Positions 40,886 through 53,929 of a stretch of DNA of 64,000 nucleotides are shown here, in pieces. The stretch is taken from assembly GCA_963082975.1 (NCBI GenBank), contig OY720344.1, positions 77,364,053 through 77,428,052 of the forward strand, read 5' to 3'. The notes under the pieces are model-generated. The model did no database searches. It saw only the letters and a list, made by a program, of their open reading frames with translations, and had not been told where the DNA came from. The position numbers and the translations under genes are program-made. How positions within the stretch are numbered: position 1 is the first letter of the stretch; every line of letters begins with the position of its first letter. This DNA is from Labia minor. Taxonomy: Eukaryota > Arthropoda > Insecta > Dermaptera > Spongiphoridae.

Positions 40886-43394
40886 TCAAAAATTTTTAAA
40901 ATAATTTAAATAATAAATAAAATAAAAATGATTTTTAAGCTTAGAATCAAACAAATCTTAAAAAATTATTAAATTAATGATTTTGATATTATATTCTATT
41001 ATTATTATTTTCATTTATTATTATTATCATTATTATTATTATTTAATATATAAATAAGGTATAAATGTATTATTAATTCAAAAATTATTGTTTAAATGTA
41101 GATATTACAAATTTATTCATCATTTAAAAAATTAAATTATATATTTATATTTTATTTGAAGTTTGAAGGGAAGATTATATGTGCTATGATTTCCATTACA
41201 ATTTATGTATTTAACTTGATAAATTAATAGAACAATAAAACTAGAAATTGCCTATTGTTTCCAATGAGAATAAGAATGAAAGTGAAATAATATGGAATGT
41301 TGAACATTCCATTAACTTAACAACACTTTTGTTTCCCATATTAACTCGAGTTTATTTATTTTCTTAACGTATACTTCCATTCACGACATCCATTTTAGTA
41401 ATAAGGATGCGATTGATGGACCTCATATTTTTCTAGAAACCCGTTTAGAGTACAATGAATGAAACATTTACTTTTTATTGAATTAGTGTTAAAAAAAACA
41501 ATCACAGAAAAACGACTTTTATCTAAAAAAAAAAATTATTTATTTATTTTTATTTATATATAGGTATATTTATATTACTTAGTTCATATCCATGGATAAT
41601 TATTCAGTTTTTATTAATCTAAATTGGATTGGTCTTAAAAAAAATAATAAAATTAAATAAAATTAATTGTTTGAAATTTCAAATAAATGAGTATTAAAAA
41701 ATTATAAAGAAAATTTATAATTTATATATATAAAATTCCCGGCTTTCTCACACAGGATGTTTCAAAATGATGCGTCATCTCCGTCTTCCTTTTAAAAAAG
41801 CAAATGCTTAATAATATACTAATTAGGTTAGCAACTCAGTACAAAGAACGAAGAGGTGGGAAGGTTGAAGCGGATGCTGCGACCCCGTCAGGTCAAGTCC
41901 ACATTGGAGGGTCTTCCGGGCCTCCGGGTATGAAACGAACCGGCACAAAAATCACTGACCGAACAGAAGAGAGCAGCCTCCGTTTGCCTCGTTTACATAA
42001 ATATACAGAAGATTCCTTTTTTCACTTTGTTTTTATTGCTATCCCGCCTGATATTACAATGAAGAATTGAGTGAATGAGGCAGCTATTTAAGAAAAATAC
42101 CATCAACTATAATAGTTGACTTGATTCTAAGTCTTTTCCTAACATATAATAATATTTTCTGTTCTTTTTTTTTGCTTTCGTGTTCAATAGATACACTTTT
42201 ATTTTGAATTATAAATGAATATATAAATATTTATTTAGATTAGGTATATAAACACTAAGAATATATATAGATATATACCAAGAGAGAAAAGAATAGAAAA
42301 TATATTATGTACCGAAAAGTGTGCATAAAATTTTATTGAAAACTAAGTATATATATTATATAATAGACAATGATCGTCGTAGATCTATAGATTGTTCTAA
42401 CTAAATATTTAGCCTCAATTAAATATGACAGCTGACAACAAAAAATATAGCCTTGGCATATTGGCACTGTCCTATCTTTAAAAGTGAACCAACCTAGAAA
42501 AATAGACAATCACCCTTTTATCATTTCAGGATATATATACTTTACTCTACACAAACGAAGATATATAATCTCATGTTCAAAAAAATCGATTATTATGATA
42601 AAAGTATTTTAGATTATGTAATTCATTTATTTGATATAATTTTTTAATATTAATATAGTATAAAATATTAATAAATATTAAATAATAAAGTTATTTCTAT
42701 ATTTTTTAGAATTTAATTAAATATTGTGTTTTTAATAATTTATTGAAAATAAAACACATTTTTAGAAAATTAGAAAAATTCATACAAAATTTAATCTTCA
42801 TGTAAGGGATGGTCACCTCCACCCCTTTATTTCATTTCTTATATGATCATTAACCATAATTCCCGATAAATTAAAATACTTTTTTAAGTTTAATTGCATA
42901 ATCCATTTTATAAGCAAATATTACTTAGGTATTTATTAATTGAAATTTTCAAATAATTATTTATTGGCTTATTAAATAATTATATGTATGTTATAACAAA
43001 TTATAATTATTTAGTTTCACTATAGAAAATTATTTGATTGGATTTTAAGGACTCTTAGCACCATCTTGTATGTTTTTATTTTGATTTGACTTATAATTAT
43101 TGTATTATTTTAACCTATAAAATCAAATTAAAAATCACAAAAAATAGGAAAGCATAATTAAGAAGAAAAAACTAAAAATAAATTTAACAAGAAACATTAC
43201 ATATTGTTCATAACGTTCATTAAAATTTTTAAGTACGATGATTAACCGTTTTTGGTTAACAAAAATAAATTATAAATCATAACCAAGAGAATTTAGAGGA
43301 TAGAGGAATATGGTTGACATAAACAAGAATTGACGAGATAAATCAGTGAGAATGACAAAACAATTTTTTTTGGAGATTTTAATTATTTGTAGTA
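40886..43394. other. Gene-free stretch with an island at 41,760-42,100
   Basis: No gene is supported with confidence. The island at 41,760-42,100 carries an ATG-started open frame of 88 codons at 41,804-42,070, whose composition differs sharply from the A+T-rich surroundings. It has no recognisable domain, signal peptide or membrane segment. It could be a worn transposon piece, a conserved non-coding element or, least likely, a small exon. Confidence 0.4.
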
Positions 43395-44034
43395 CATTTT
43401 TACCGACCGACGATAGTAAGGGAGGTATTGTTTTCACACCAAATTTCACATGTGGAGATTTTTACATATCTCCACGAATCATGCATTTTCTAAACAGAAA
43501 AAAGTATTTTTAGCATGATGTCTGTCCGTCCGTCTGTCCGTCCGTCCGTATAGATGTGTACAGCCTGAACGGCTCAACCGATTTTGATGAAATTTGGTAT
43601 ATTTACTTAATGCATCAGTGGGATGAATTGATCAACTTTTGGTGCAATTCCGGAAACCGGAAGTGGTAGTATTAGCGATCGACGATAGGAAGGAAAGGGT
43701 TATTTTCACACCAAAGGAGATTTTTTTATATATCACCACGAATCATGCACTTTGTATTGGTTTTATCCTCGAGAAAAATCATATTTATTAGTTTTTTCTT
43801 GATTTAAAATTATATGACGTCATCCAGCCATTCATGACGTCACAGCCTGGTCTTGCATATATATTATAAATAAAATAAAATTAAAAATGTTTATATTTAT
43901 TATTTATGTATCCATATCTGTTTTTTATTACATTAATAGATATATGAAAATTATTTGAAATTGTTTCTGTAGCTGGAAATTAATTTATTTCAAACCGTCG
44001 GTCGGTTCGGACCTGGCCACAGGTCAACTTATTT
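43395..44034 (+). repeat. Left arm of the inverted-repeat element
   Basis: Within the arm two segments resemble each other: GACGATAGTAAGGGAGG ... TTTTCACACCAAA near the outer end and GACGATAGGAAGGAAAGGG ... TTTTCACACCAAA from about 43,681. Both lead to ACGAATCATGCA. So the arm itself contains an internal direct duplication. Confidence 0.75.
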
Positions 44035-44990
44035 GTTTAATGTTCATACAATTAGATATAATAGTGAAATAAAAAAAAAATTTGAAAAAAATAAGAATAG
44101 AAGCTGCATGGTTGTGGGAATTCGGCTGCTGATGATAAGTTCAGTAGTGGTTGAAATAGAGAGTAAGATAAAAGATAAAGAGTTGACTTGAAGGGTAAAG
44201 GTGTGTATGTATATCTGGGTGTGGGAGGAGGTAAAAAAAATTCTACATTGAACGTTTATTCTCTCTCAATCAAAATAGTAGCGGCAAACATTTTCTTTTG
44301 TAAATTATAGTAATTTTGCGAAGCGCTTGGTTCTATAATAGAGCAAGGATGCAGGTGGACCTATTAGGTGTTCTTGGTTGATTTGCACGGTGGAACCTCT
44401 GGGGCCCATTCGAGTGTCGCCGCAATCAGAGCGGCGGGTTCGTGGCCCAGGGGGGTCAAGGACCGGGACGCAATGCTTGGCGCCCGCCATCGCTCTACTT
44501 AAAGCGCCCCTTACACCGGCACAGACACATCTTCTCAGATCACCGATTAAAACCAGAATTCATTGATACGAATCTTTAATCAACGCCGGTGGAGGCGCAG
44601 AAGGAAGGATTCGTGAAAATGAACTCCCCAATCGACATCCGTTCAATCAAGGGAATACTTGATAAATAAATATGTACCATCTTCTACTCTATACAAACGG
44701 ATATACGTGACTTAATCAAACGAGCTAATAGCTTTGGGAGCAAATCGAAAAAGTTGTCCTTGCTCTCTACTTGAAACAAGATTTTATCTTAAGAATTGGG
44801 AGATTTAATATAATATATCGATGGAATATAATAGATATTGCGGTTAAATATATCCATTTATTAGCCTCTAATATGGAACCATTAGTTTCAAATAAGGATC
44901 GTATTTAATCATCATACAACCGCATATAATAACAATAATTTGTTAGATATCATTAATTTATTTGCTATTCACAAAATGTAGAATTTAATT
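44035..44990. other. Unique core between the arms
   Basis: The core has a markedly G+C-richer part at about 44,310-44,640 containing GGGGCCCATTCGAG and GCGGCGGGTTCGTGG. Overlapping open frames of about 60 codons exist on both strands, but none resembles a known protein. Its composition differs from the arms and the surrounding DNA, which fits captured genomic DNA or an unrelated older island. Confidence 0.45.
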
Positions 44991-45616
44991 AAATAAGTTG
45001 ACCTGAGGCCAGGCGCAGAACCGACCGACGGTTTGAAGTAAATTAATTTCTAGCTATAGAAACAATTTCAAATAATTTAAATTTATCTATTAATGCAATA
45101 TAAAACAGATATGGATATAACATAAATATTTTTAATTTTATTTTATTTATAATATATAAGTAAGAGTGTGACGTCATGAAGGGCTGGGTGACGTCATATA
45201 ATTTTAAATCAAGAAAAAAACTAATGAAGATGATTTTCTCGAGGGTAAAACCAATACAAAGTGTATGATTTGTGAAGATTAATAAAAAAAACTCCTCATG
45301 TGAATTTTTGTGTGAAAATAACCCTTCCCTTCCTATCGTCGATCGCTAATACTACCAATTCCAGTTTCCCGATTTGCACCAAAAGTTGATCAATTCATCA
45401 TACTGATGCATTAAGTAAATATCCCAAATTTCATCAAGATCCCTTGAGCCGTTCAAGCTGTACACATCTATACGGACCGACGGACGGACGGACGGACAGA
45501 CATCATGCTAAAAATACTTTTTTCTGTTAAGAAAATGCATGATTTGTGGAGATATGTAAACATGTGAAATTTGGTGTGAAAACAATCTCCCTTACTGTCG
45601 TCGGTCGGTAAAAATG
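44991..45616 (-). repeat. Right arm of the inverted-repeat element
   Basis: Reverse-complement counterpart of the left arm. It ends GTCGTCGGTCGGTAAAAATG. The CGGA tandem (GGACGGACGGACGG) mirrors the CCGT tandem of the left arm. Confidence 0.75.
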
Positions 45617-46176
45617 AGCTTATTACATTCAAGGTCTAATATGCTTATTTTAAAGTATTGGTTTTAGTTTATTAAAAATTTATATAATGTTTTTTTTCTC
45701 AGGATTAGTTTCCTAATGATACAGATATGAAACCTGTCATACTTTTCAATCAAATTTCAATAGAGATAATTTGATTTTTTTGATCAATATCAATAGCCGT
45801 TCAGATATAACACTATCTCTAAAAATTAATTTTGTTTATGATATAATATTTATAATTTAAGTTAGTTTTAAGCGTCCTTTATATATATAATATTATACAA
45901 TACATCCTATTTATTTTATATTTAATATTTATTATTTTTTTAATACGTAATTACATGCTATTTAAGCATTTTTAAATGTATAATAGAATGTAAATCTTTA
46001 AGTATTTAAAGGGAAGAAAGAGAGGAAGAATGTTATTTTTTTAGATAACTAATTAGAATATTACAAATAGATGACTAGTCCAAGATGAATTGGGGAAATT
46101 GGAAAGAATTAGGAGGGGAGAGGAATTGGAAGTGTGTGACTTATGATAAGAAGATTACGAGTTTTGTAGCACCCTA

Positions 46177-46213
<37 letters not shown>
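46177..46213. repeat. ATT microsatellite
   Basis: About twelve uninterrupted ATT units. Confidence 0.95.
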
Positions 46214-47560
46214 GTATTATTAATATGTCGCAACCTTACATTCATCTCTATTTAACTGAAATAACCTCTCACCAAACCACCTCCACCAGTTTTATCGAAA
46301 TAGGTATCAGTAGTTCAATAGCTTTTGCAATAAGTTTATCTATCATAACCATAATTATTATTCAATATATATTTAAGCTTTATATAGTAATATGACTATA
46401 ATAATATATATCTTGATAGTGATGGTAAAGGAAAATAATGTCTTAAATAAAATATATGCTTGCGACTCAAAATTTTCAATTTATATCCATAAATAATTAT
46501 TAAAATTATAATAAAAAAGTATTGGATTTCATATTACTAACAAAAATCACAAAGTAAAAAAAGTATATAAAGTATCTTGGCTCAAAATAGTTAAATGTTT
46601 TTATTTATTTATTTAAATTGATATACTATATATATAGCTTTATTAGAAACAATTTAAAATTAAAATTTAATTTAAGTATATAAATATAAATATGTTTAAT
46701 AATTAATTAATTAATGATTATATAAAATAATAATTAGTAATGATTATAATTACGAAGGCTACAAATAATGTTTCTTAATTATCAAAGTATAATATTTATA
46801 TTAACATTAATTTTTAAGTTTATTTTAAATTATACTCAATTGTATTTCTATGATGAGAAATAGAATTTAATTACATTAAAAAAAATTGTTATATTCAATA
46901 AAATTTATATTCTGATTATTGGTGGATTTATCTTTTTATAATTATAAATAAATATAGTATTTGAGATATTTTACAAGTCAATAAAAATAAATAATAAATT
47001 TAAATATCAATAAATTTTGAATTAAATTAAATTAAACAATATTCAAAAAATAAAATAGTTTTATGAATGATGTGATTTTTAAGTAGTTAATTAATATAAA
47101 AATAATTGAAAATAAAGTAATTACTCCTTTTTAAAATTTAATCTCGTCAATCAAGTTAATTGCAACGTAAGCAATTGCGTTAGTTTCAGATCATCATCAT
47201 TAGGGAGATATTTCAACTGAATTTTGCTTAACTTTCATTATCTGATGATCATATTTAAACAAATGGTTACATACATCTTCCCCTAGTTCACGTTTATCTT
47301 TATAAAAAAAATTATACGATAGTAATTAAATTATAATTTCAGTAGAGGAATAAACAAATAATTAAACTAGGTTAATTATGATGATGTTTTCATTTTTCTT
47401 TTATGACTCCGCATATCTAATTATTATATCTAGACCAGAATTGACTTCAAGTCCATTTGTTGGAACTGTCAAATCATCATCCTAAATAGATGGATTAACA
47501 GACCAGTTCTATTTTCTCCTCCCACTGCTTCCATCTAACTTACACTATATATCGTTTATA

Positions 47561-47562
<2 letters not shown>

Positions 47563-47595
<33 letters not shown>
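47563..47595. repeat. TA microsatellite
   Basis: TA dinucleotide run of about 33 bases. Confidence 0.93.
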
Positions 47596-47597
<2 letters not shown>

Positions 47598-48226
47598 CAC
47601 CTTAGTATAAATAAATTACCAATCATTTTAATACATTTTTCTTAGAAATTATTTAAAGTAAAATATTTTCACTAAGATAAAATCCTTTAGTAACCAAATG
47701 AAAGAAAAAAAATCTATTCCCGTTTGTAATGATCTCATAACGAATAATTGAACAAATCTCTCTATATAGGGAAGGTAAATAAAAAATCCATTTGCTAAAT
47801 ATAGATTTTATAGTCCAATTTTAATTAGTAGCAAGATTTCTAAGAAATGGTTGTACCCAGCGGTAATGAATGAGCAAGTACTTCCTGCCCCTGACAATCC
47901 GGCAACCAGATACACATATGTGAACTCCAATGTCAATCGGGGCACATAAATTCTCATTTTACTGTCATTTCATTCAATCTTTTACATCGCGAATTTCTAA
48001 ACAAATTCTTATAAATATTAATAAGTAAAAATAAATAAATAAATAAAATTATCAAAATTTATTTATTAAGTTTTTTAAATCACTAATAAATAGTTTCTTA
48101 TTAAAAATGAATTTAATTGGTCATTTTTTTAAATTTAGAATATTGAATAATGAACATAATAAGAGGATATGAGAAAATGAAAAATTTAAAGTTTTATATA
48201 ATATATAAAAAATAAGTATGAATAAT

Positions 48227-48291
48227 GTAAAGTTCAGTAGGAAAATACTGAACTATAGGTTTTGAGGACAAGAATTCAATCTCCACAAAAT
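48227..48291 (+). repeat. tRNA-like short repeat, copy 4
   Basis: GTAAAGTTCAGTAGGAAAAT, then ACTGAACTATAGG, then TTGAGGACAAGAATTCAATC and TCCACAAAAT. It aligns over its whole length with the minus-strand copy at 13,030-13,099 with no large gap. Confidence 0.45.
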
Positions 48292-51200
48292 TTTTAATAT
48301 AATATTTAATGTAAAAGATAAAAGATTAATCAATGTGTTTACTAGTTTAAACAAACTTCGATCCTAATTAAAAATCAAAAAATCGCGCAAGTAATCCTTC
48401 TATTCTTTAATAGTTATGATACATATTAATGCCTAAGAATACAAAATTAAAGCTTGTTCAATGTCTCTTGATGATAATTCATTCTTTTGTCAATCCCCTT
48501 TTCTATTTAAAATAATATAAGCAACATATTTCCGGGAAGTCAAACAATCGCGTGAGGATCAGTTATGAACCCACTGCGTGCTTCTTTACAACCGGTAACC
48601 TACCCTTAACGCCTCGACGCATGCCTTAAGTTCACGAGTCACTAATTGCCTTTTCCTTTGTACAATTTTAATTAAATATAAATGTTATGCTTATTATATA
48701 GTATATATAAACAAATATATAATATTTAAATTGTATATTATAAGCATTTATGAAGTATTTAAAATTTAAATTTTAAAAACAAAAAATAAAATAATTATAA
48801 TTTAATCAGACGATATGCATATATCATAATTTTAGTTATTAAAAGAAAAATAAAACAAGTATTATATTGAATAAAACTAAAAAATGTTTAATTTAAAATA
48901 TTTTAATTATATCCATAATCAACTATATATATATATAACTCAAATGTTACCATTATCTGTATCCTATATTAATTAATTTTATCTTTATTTATTTTATTCA
49001 TCAGTGAATATAATACATAGTATGGCATTCGTTTTATTCTCACCTATGTAAGAATATTTCATTTTATTATAGATTTATTTTTATTTATTAAATTGATTTT
49101 TAAATTTAGTGATGCCTTGAATGCCATAGATCAATTGGATTTATTTTAATTGATTTTTTTTTATAATTTATATTCAATAATATCTGATTGAATTATTCTA
49201 CTTTTTTATAAATTTAGTGGTTATTTATATAAGTTTTTTATTCAATGCAAAAACATCGGTGTAAGCATGAAAAAAAAAATAAAACTTGAATAATTTCTCA
49301 TGGCTTTCTGATCGCAAAGACGTTAATTAGATCAAAGAAAAGTGTGAGATGTTTATAGTGATAAGTGACTTATGACTTGTCTTTATCTGCCGACCATCAG
49401 AGCCAATTAGATATACTTAATATGAAACGCCCAACAATGCAAGCAAAACGTATTTTTCTTTTTCTTCATTCTAACCACCCGTGTTTGCTTTAAATCGTTA
49501 AAAGAGAATTAATTATATGCATTTGACAGAGAAAGAAATGAAGCACTTACCAGATTAACATCTTATCTGCAGGCCACTTGGCGTAATTTTATGCAAGCCA
49601 ATAATTAGCTAACTTGGCGACTCTAGGGAAAGAAAAACATTGCCATCGGTCCTCTTAATAAGCGATCTACGATATCTTACTTAATTATAATACTGAATAT
49701 ATGAAAAGCATTCATGAAATATTTATCAGTGAAAACTATTATTGGTTTTATAACTATTTAATATTATATCATTAGAAAATATATATAAAGTGCATCATTT
49801 TAGAAATTTAAATTTAAAAAAAAAACAGATGATAGATGTTACACATTTTTTGGCTCTCAAATAAATAATTACTATGTTTAAAGAGAGATAAGAATTTAGT
49901 GTTCTCTTCACCCTCTTCTAGCGTATAGGAGAGATCAATCACGCTGACAACAATGGTAAGCGAGGAATCATTTGGAAAAATATGAACTTTTTCGAATTTC
50001 ATGGCATTTCTACTAAACTTTGTTTAATTGGGTTTTAAAAATTGGAAAACATGACCCAGGTACTGAGAAAATTTATTACCTCCCCTTATCTTAGTAAAGT
50101 TCCATTTCCAACATCTTGCGATTTGCCTACCAAACTATCGGATGCAAATATAAACAGTGTGTTATCCTTTATTTTTTAAACTTATTTATGTATTATTCTC
50201 TAAATGAAATAATTAATAATAATATACAAATATAGAAATCGTAGCAGGTTAAGAGTTTATTCTGATTGAAAATTTGATAAGAGTAACTTTTAACATAAAT
50301 ATTTTAAAGACCACAATTTATCTTTTGACTATTTTTGTCTATTGTTTTCTTTGTATAATTTATTGTCAAAACATTCAATTAATTACTTAATTTATCAATT
50401 GAAATGGTATTTTGTTATTCCTAAATCATTCAGTATTTTATTTTTCTATTTTGTTTTTCAACTGCCGATTATTTTCATTTCTCTTTACCGCTATATGTGA
50501 GTGCGAGTATATTTGAATGGTAGACTTGTCGATCACAGCACGAGCTATATTATACCTAGGTTGCCCTTAGCATCTCCGCAGGTGCGTCTCGACCTTCAGC
50601 CCTAGTCACCGTCGGCCGCGTGCGCTAGCGGCACTAATACGCTCCCTGCACCAATTATATCCTTTCTTTCATTTCAGCCTTTGCATTTTTCTACATAATC
50701 GTATAATTCCACGCTAATTAGCTAGAGAACTTCTTAAGTCAATTTATAATATATATATATACCAAATTCTTTTTTTAGATGTATAACGAAGTGATTAATA
50801 TGCTAATCGTGATAGAATTTCGAAAAGTTCATTTTCTTTGTTTATAAACATACATGAAGGGGAAACTCCATATGGCCATTTGCATATTGGACCATCTTTT
50901 TTATTTTAGTGGCCTCCACAACATTTATCAAAGTTGTTTAATCAAAGGACAGAAAATAAACTTGTAAGAATCTATCCCCGCGTTTAAGTCACTGAATAGA
51001 GACTTCAAGCAAACGATAAACTTTCGACAAGACATGTTTAGACGGCAATAAAAGAGGATGAAATTGTCACCAAACAAGAATTCGGCGTCCCGAGGACCTA
51101 TTACATCCTGCCACTGCTTTCTAATTCCCCTCCAGGCGCGTAAATCCTTGCATCATATGTTTCCTCAATGGTTTTTACACATCTTCCTCTCGATTTATTT

Positions 51201-51779
51201 TATTGGTCATCCGCTTTTATAGACTCTTTAGCTATTTAAGTCTGTCTGGTTTTCTAAGCCATGCACCATTAACATAATTGAGAGATTATTAAAATTTAAG
51301 CCTCTTTTTGATTTTTTTTTTATTTACCCAGGCAGACTTTAGAATTGTAAACGTATTTGAATGGACCTGCGCTTATTTTTATAAAATTAGTAATATACAT
51401 TTTTACAATTACACTGAAATGAATATATTTTAGGATTAAAAAAAGAAGTTTCTAGAATTGCATTTTGAAAATCACATCAATTGAATTTTAATATCATGTT
51501 TAATTATAATGAAACATTTCATATGTTTATATTTAACTTTTTAATTTAATTCAATTTCTAATTTATTTTCAATCATAGTTTATTACATTGAAATTGAATT
51601 TACATATCCCTTTCTAAACGTATCATTTTAGACATTTAGCATTCTAAATGTAGTTATTGGAATTTTATAGAGGATAATAATCGTGGCGTTGATTTTCTTC
51701 CGATAATAATTCATTCTTCAATGAATATTGATGGGATTTTTGAGGTCGACTTCTCTACTTCGTTAATAGAAATAGATTT
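48292..51779. other. Gene-free stretch with many islands
   Basis: No gene is supported. Balanced islands are frequent here: about 48,530-48,660, 49,290-49,680, 49,900-50,160, 50,480-50,720 and 50,830-51,260. Several contain homeodomain-type words (TTAATTAG, CTAATTAGC, AATAATTAGC) and ATCTTATC-type GATA words. Conserved non-coding regulatory DNA is a reasonable inference but cannot be shown from one sequence. Confidence 0.45.
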
Positions 51780-52020
51780 CATCTAGATTTGATTCTTTGA
51801 GGTTCAACGGCCTCAGAAGGGCGAGGTCAGAGGTTTTCGATGGGTCATACAATGTGGGGTGGTGGTTTGCCCCAGGGCTCTGGTTGGAATTCGAAGCGGA
51901 GTGGCTTTTTTGGGCGTGGTACTTGACGAGGTGCCCCGGGTTCAAACTCTGACCTTGGCTTGTCCAATCCCCCTCTGTCCCCTCACTTAAATTGTATCAA
52001 AAAAAAAAAAAAAAAAAAAA
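51780..52020 (+). mobile_element. A-tailed G+C-rich segment (possible SINE or retrocopy)
   Basis: A segment much richer in G+C than its flanks ends in an uninterrupted run of 23 A at 51,998-52,020. Shortly before, GGGTTCAAACTCTGACC resembles a pol III B box, and TGGCTTTTTTGGGCG about 38 bases earlier could be a poor A box. That would fit a tRNA-derived SINE with a poly(A) tail. I found no target-site duplication: the bases after the tail (GCGGGCAGCCCG) have no match before 51,780. The 60-codon minus-strand open frame across it is not convincing. Confidence 0.4.
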
Positions 52021-53761
52021 GCGGGCAGCCCGTTTATCTGGGCATCAACAGGTAGGTGAGGTCAGCCTCGGCGGGCTTCCAAGCCGAGCCACGCTTCCAT
52101 TCATCGGAAGCCTACCATTAACCTATCGCATTTTAAATAATGCTTCGCTCGGCACTGTATAATCATAAAATTAACCGCCGCAAGCATTAGCTATTTCAAT
52201 ACATAGACAATGAAGTAGCGTCCACAGGGGCGGCTTCAATAAAATAAACAATATCACTGAAATTAATTTTCTCCCAAGATTTCATTAATTGGTTATTAAG
52301 TTAGCGAATAATGAAATAAGGCGGGTCAAGAAAAAAATTTCTATTGAGGAACATCATTAGAATTCTATGTCAATGAATGATATTTTATGTATAGAGAACA
52401 ATAATTACAGTAGCAGAAATTATTTAACAATGATAAATACCTATCTCATGTAGAAAATAAATAGATTTTATTTTTAGATTAAATGAATTAATTTTAATAA
52501 CTAATGTTAGTAATTTCTGCTAACAATAAATAAATAATAGAAAAAACAAGCTGCCACCTCAGTTTGACGTGTAGTCTTGAACTCCATCTCTTAAAGACAT
52601 ATGTTCAAATTTCATCAAGTTTATAAATTGAAATATATAAATAATTATAATTAAGGATAATTATAAATCAATTTAAAATGGATTAAATTAAAACAATAAT
52701 TTTCAAAGATCTCAAGAATCTTCAAAAAATGTATTTTAAAAATAAATTATCTTACACTAATAATAAAATAATTAGTAATACTAAATTTTGAAAAAATTAT
52801 CATCATCATCAGAGAGATAAAAGTAAACTTATAAAACGTAGAGTCATTGATGAAGAGGACAAAATTCTCGAAACAATAGAATATTGTAATCGTTTTTAAT
52901 GGAATTTAATCTGATTATGATCGAAAAATATTAATTAAAATTTAAAGTCAAATTTTTTATTCTTTATAATTTGTGATGATTTCTTTTATATAAATATTCA
53001 TTTTACTTTTTTAATTTTATCTTCTCATCATGAAAATAATCCTATTTTATTTTATTTTATCTTTTTCCTACTTTACATAAATTTAGAATTTATTTAAAGA
53101 TTAAAGAGTTCATTTGTTGTTATTTGGCATGTTTTGAATGAAATTGGTGAAAAAAAATTTGACATTCGTCTTGTTTGAAAAGGTCATCGGATGACATTTG
53201 TTTCAACATACATGCACGGACACAGTCAATTAGCTTAATGCGATTTAACCAATTCTTTTATATATATATAATTTGTATTTTTTATTATAAAACTACTTTG
53301 TGTTGTGAATAAATCATAATAAGCATTTAATTAAATACTACTTAATGATCGTGTTGACCATCAAATAACATCGATTCTTTTACTCTCACTTTATCCCCTT
53401 AAAATGAAATTGTGGAAAATTTGTCATTTATCAATACTTGACACTAATAGATTGATTATTTAATATTCAATTGAAATTATCTTTTTTATAAACTTAAGAT
53501 TTTCATTTCCAATTAATATTTATGCTAATATTTTTGAAAGCTTAAAAATTTTATTTATCTTTCAATTAAATTTGAATAAAGTATTTCTTATTATTTTATT
53601 TAATTAAAATAAAAATGATTGGATTTATTTACAAAATATTGAATTTAATTATTAGATAGAGAAAATAAATAATATTAATTTGACTATTCATTTGAATGTA
53701 ATATTTTTATTCGAATTTTTACAACTGAAATCTAATTTTATTATGCTAGCTAAAATTGTAC

Positions 53762-53762
<1 letters not shown>
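52021..53762. other. Gene-free stretch
   Basis: About 52,021-52,330 is a further G+C-rich island that includes the stem CTCGGC ... GCCGAG. The remainder is A+T-rich with no gene. A tRNA-like copy is at 52,558. Confidence 0.5.
52558..52620 (+). repeat. tRNA-like short repeat, copy 5 (degenerate)
   Basis: CTCAGTTTGACGTGTAG, CTTGAACTCC, then ATGTTCAAATTTCATCAAG. The B-box half, ending in TCATCAAG, matches copy 2, and the general spacing matches the other copies. Confidence 0.35.

Positions 53763-53801
<39 letters not shown>
53763..53801. repeat. TA microsatellite
   Basis: TA dinucleotide run of about 39 bases. Confidence 0.93.
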
Positions 53802-53804
<3 letters not shown>

Positions 53805-53929
53805 GTAAATTGGTTCTCAGAAACCGCTCGATCAATTTTTTTGAAATTCACATCCTAGATAGTATTTATAAAGAAAAGTCGATCTTTATTTATCACAACT
53901 CATCACAATCATCTTCATTAGTCCACCGC

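Larger units (their letters stand above)
43395..45616. mobile_element. 2.2-kb inverted-repeat (foldback-type) element with unique core
   Basis: Left arm 43,395-44,034 and right arm 44,991-45,616 are inverted copies about 630 bases long with moderate divergence. The outer ends read CATTTTTACCGACCGACG. Near the inner ends the complementary ACCGTCGGTCGGT appears, followed by CAGGTCAACTTATTT. Each arm contains a CCGT/CGTC tandem, an AACGG-TCAACCGATTTTGATGAAATTTGG-type module split by short differences, and TGACGTCA words. The 956-bp core (44,035-44,990) is not repeated. Either a foldback transposon has captured the core, or two copies of a ~630-bp element inserted in opposite orientation. A third partial copy is at 53,930. 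Confidence 0.75.
45617..48226. other. Gene-free A+T-rich stretch
   Basis: No gene is supported. It holds an ATT microsatellite and a TA microsatellite. A mildly balanced patch near 47,840-47,950 continues as an island without an open frame. Confidence 0.55.

Noticed and set aside
41804-42070. 88-codon ATG-started frame as a possible small gene
   Set aside because: No recognisable domain, signal peptide or splice evidence. I kept the region as an island and not as a CDS.
44305-44566. Open frames of about 60 codons on both strands of the foldback core
   Set aside because: Mutually overlapping, short and without any recognised motif; explained by higher G+C content.
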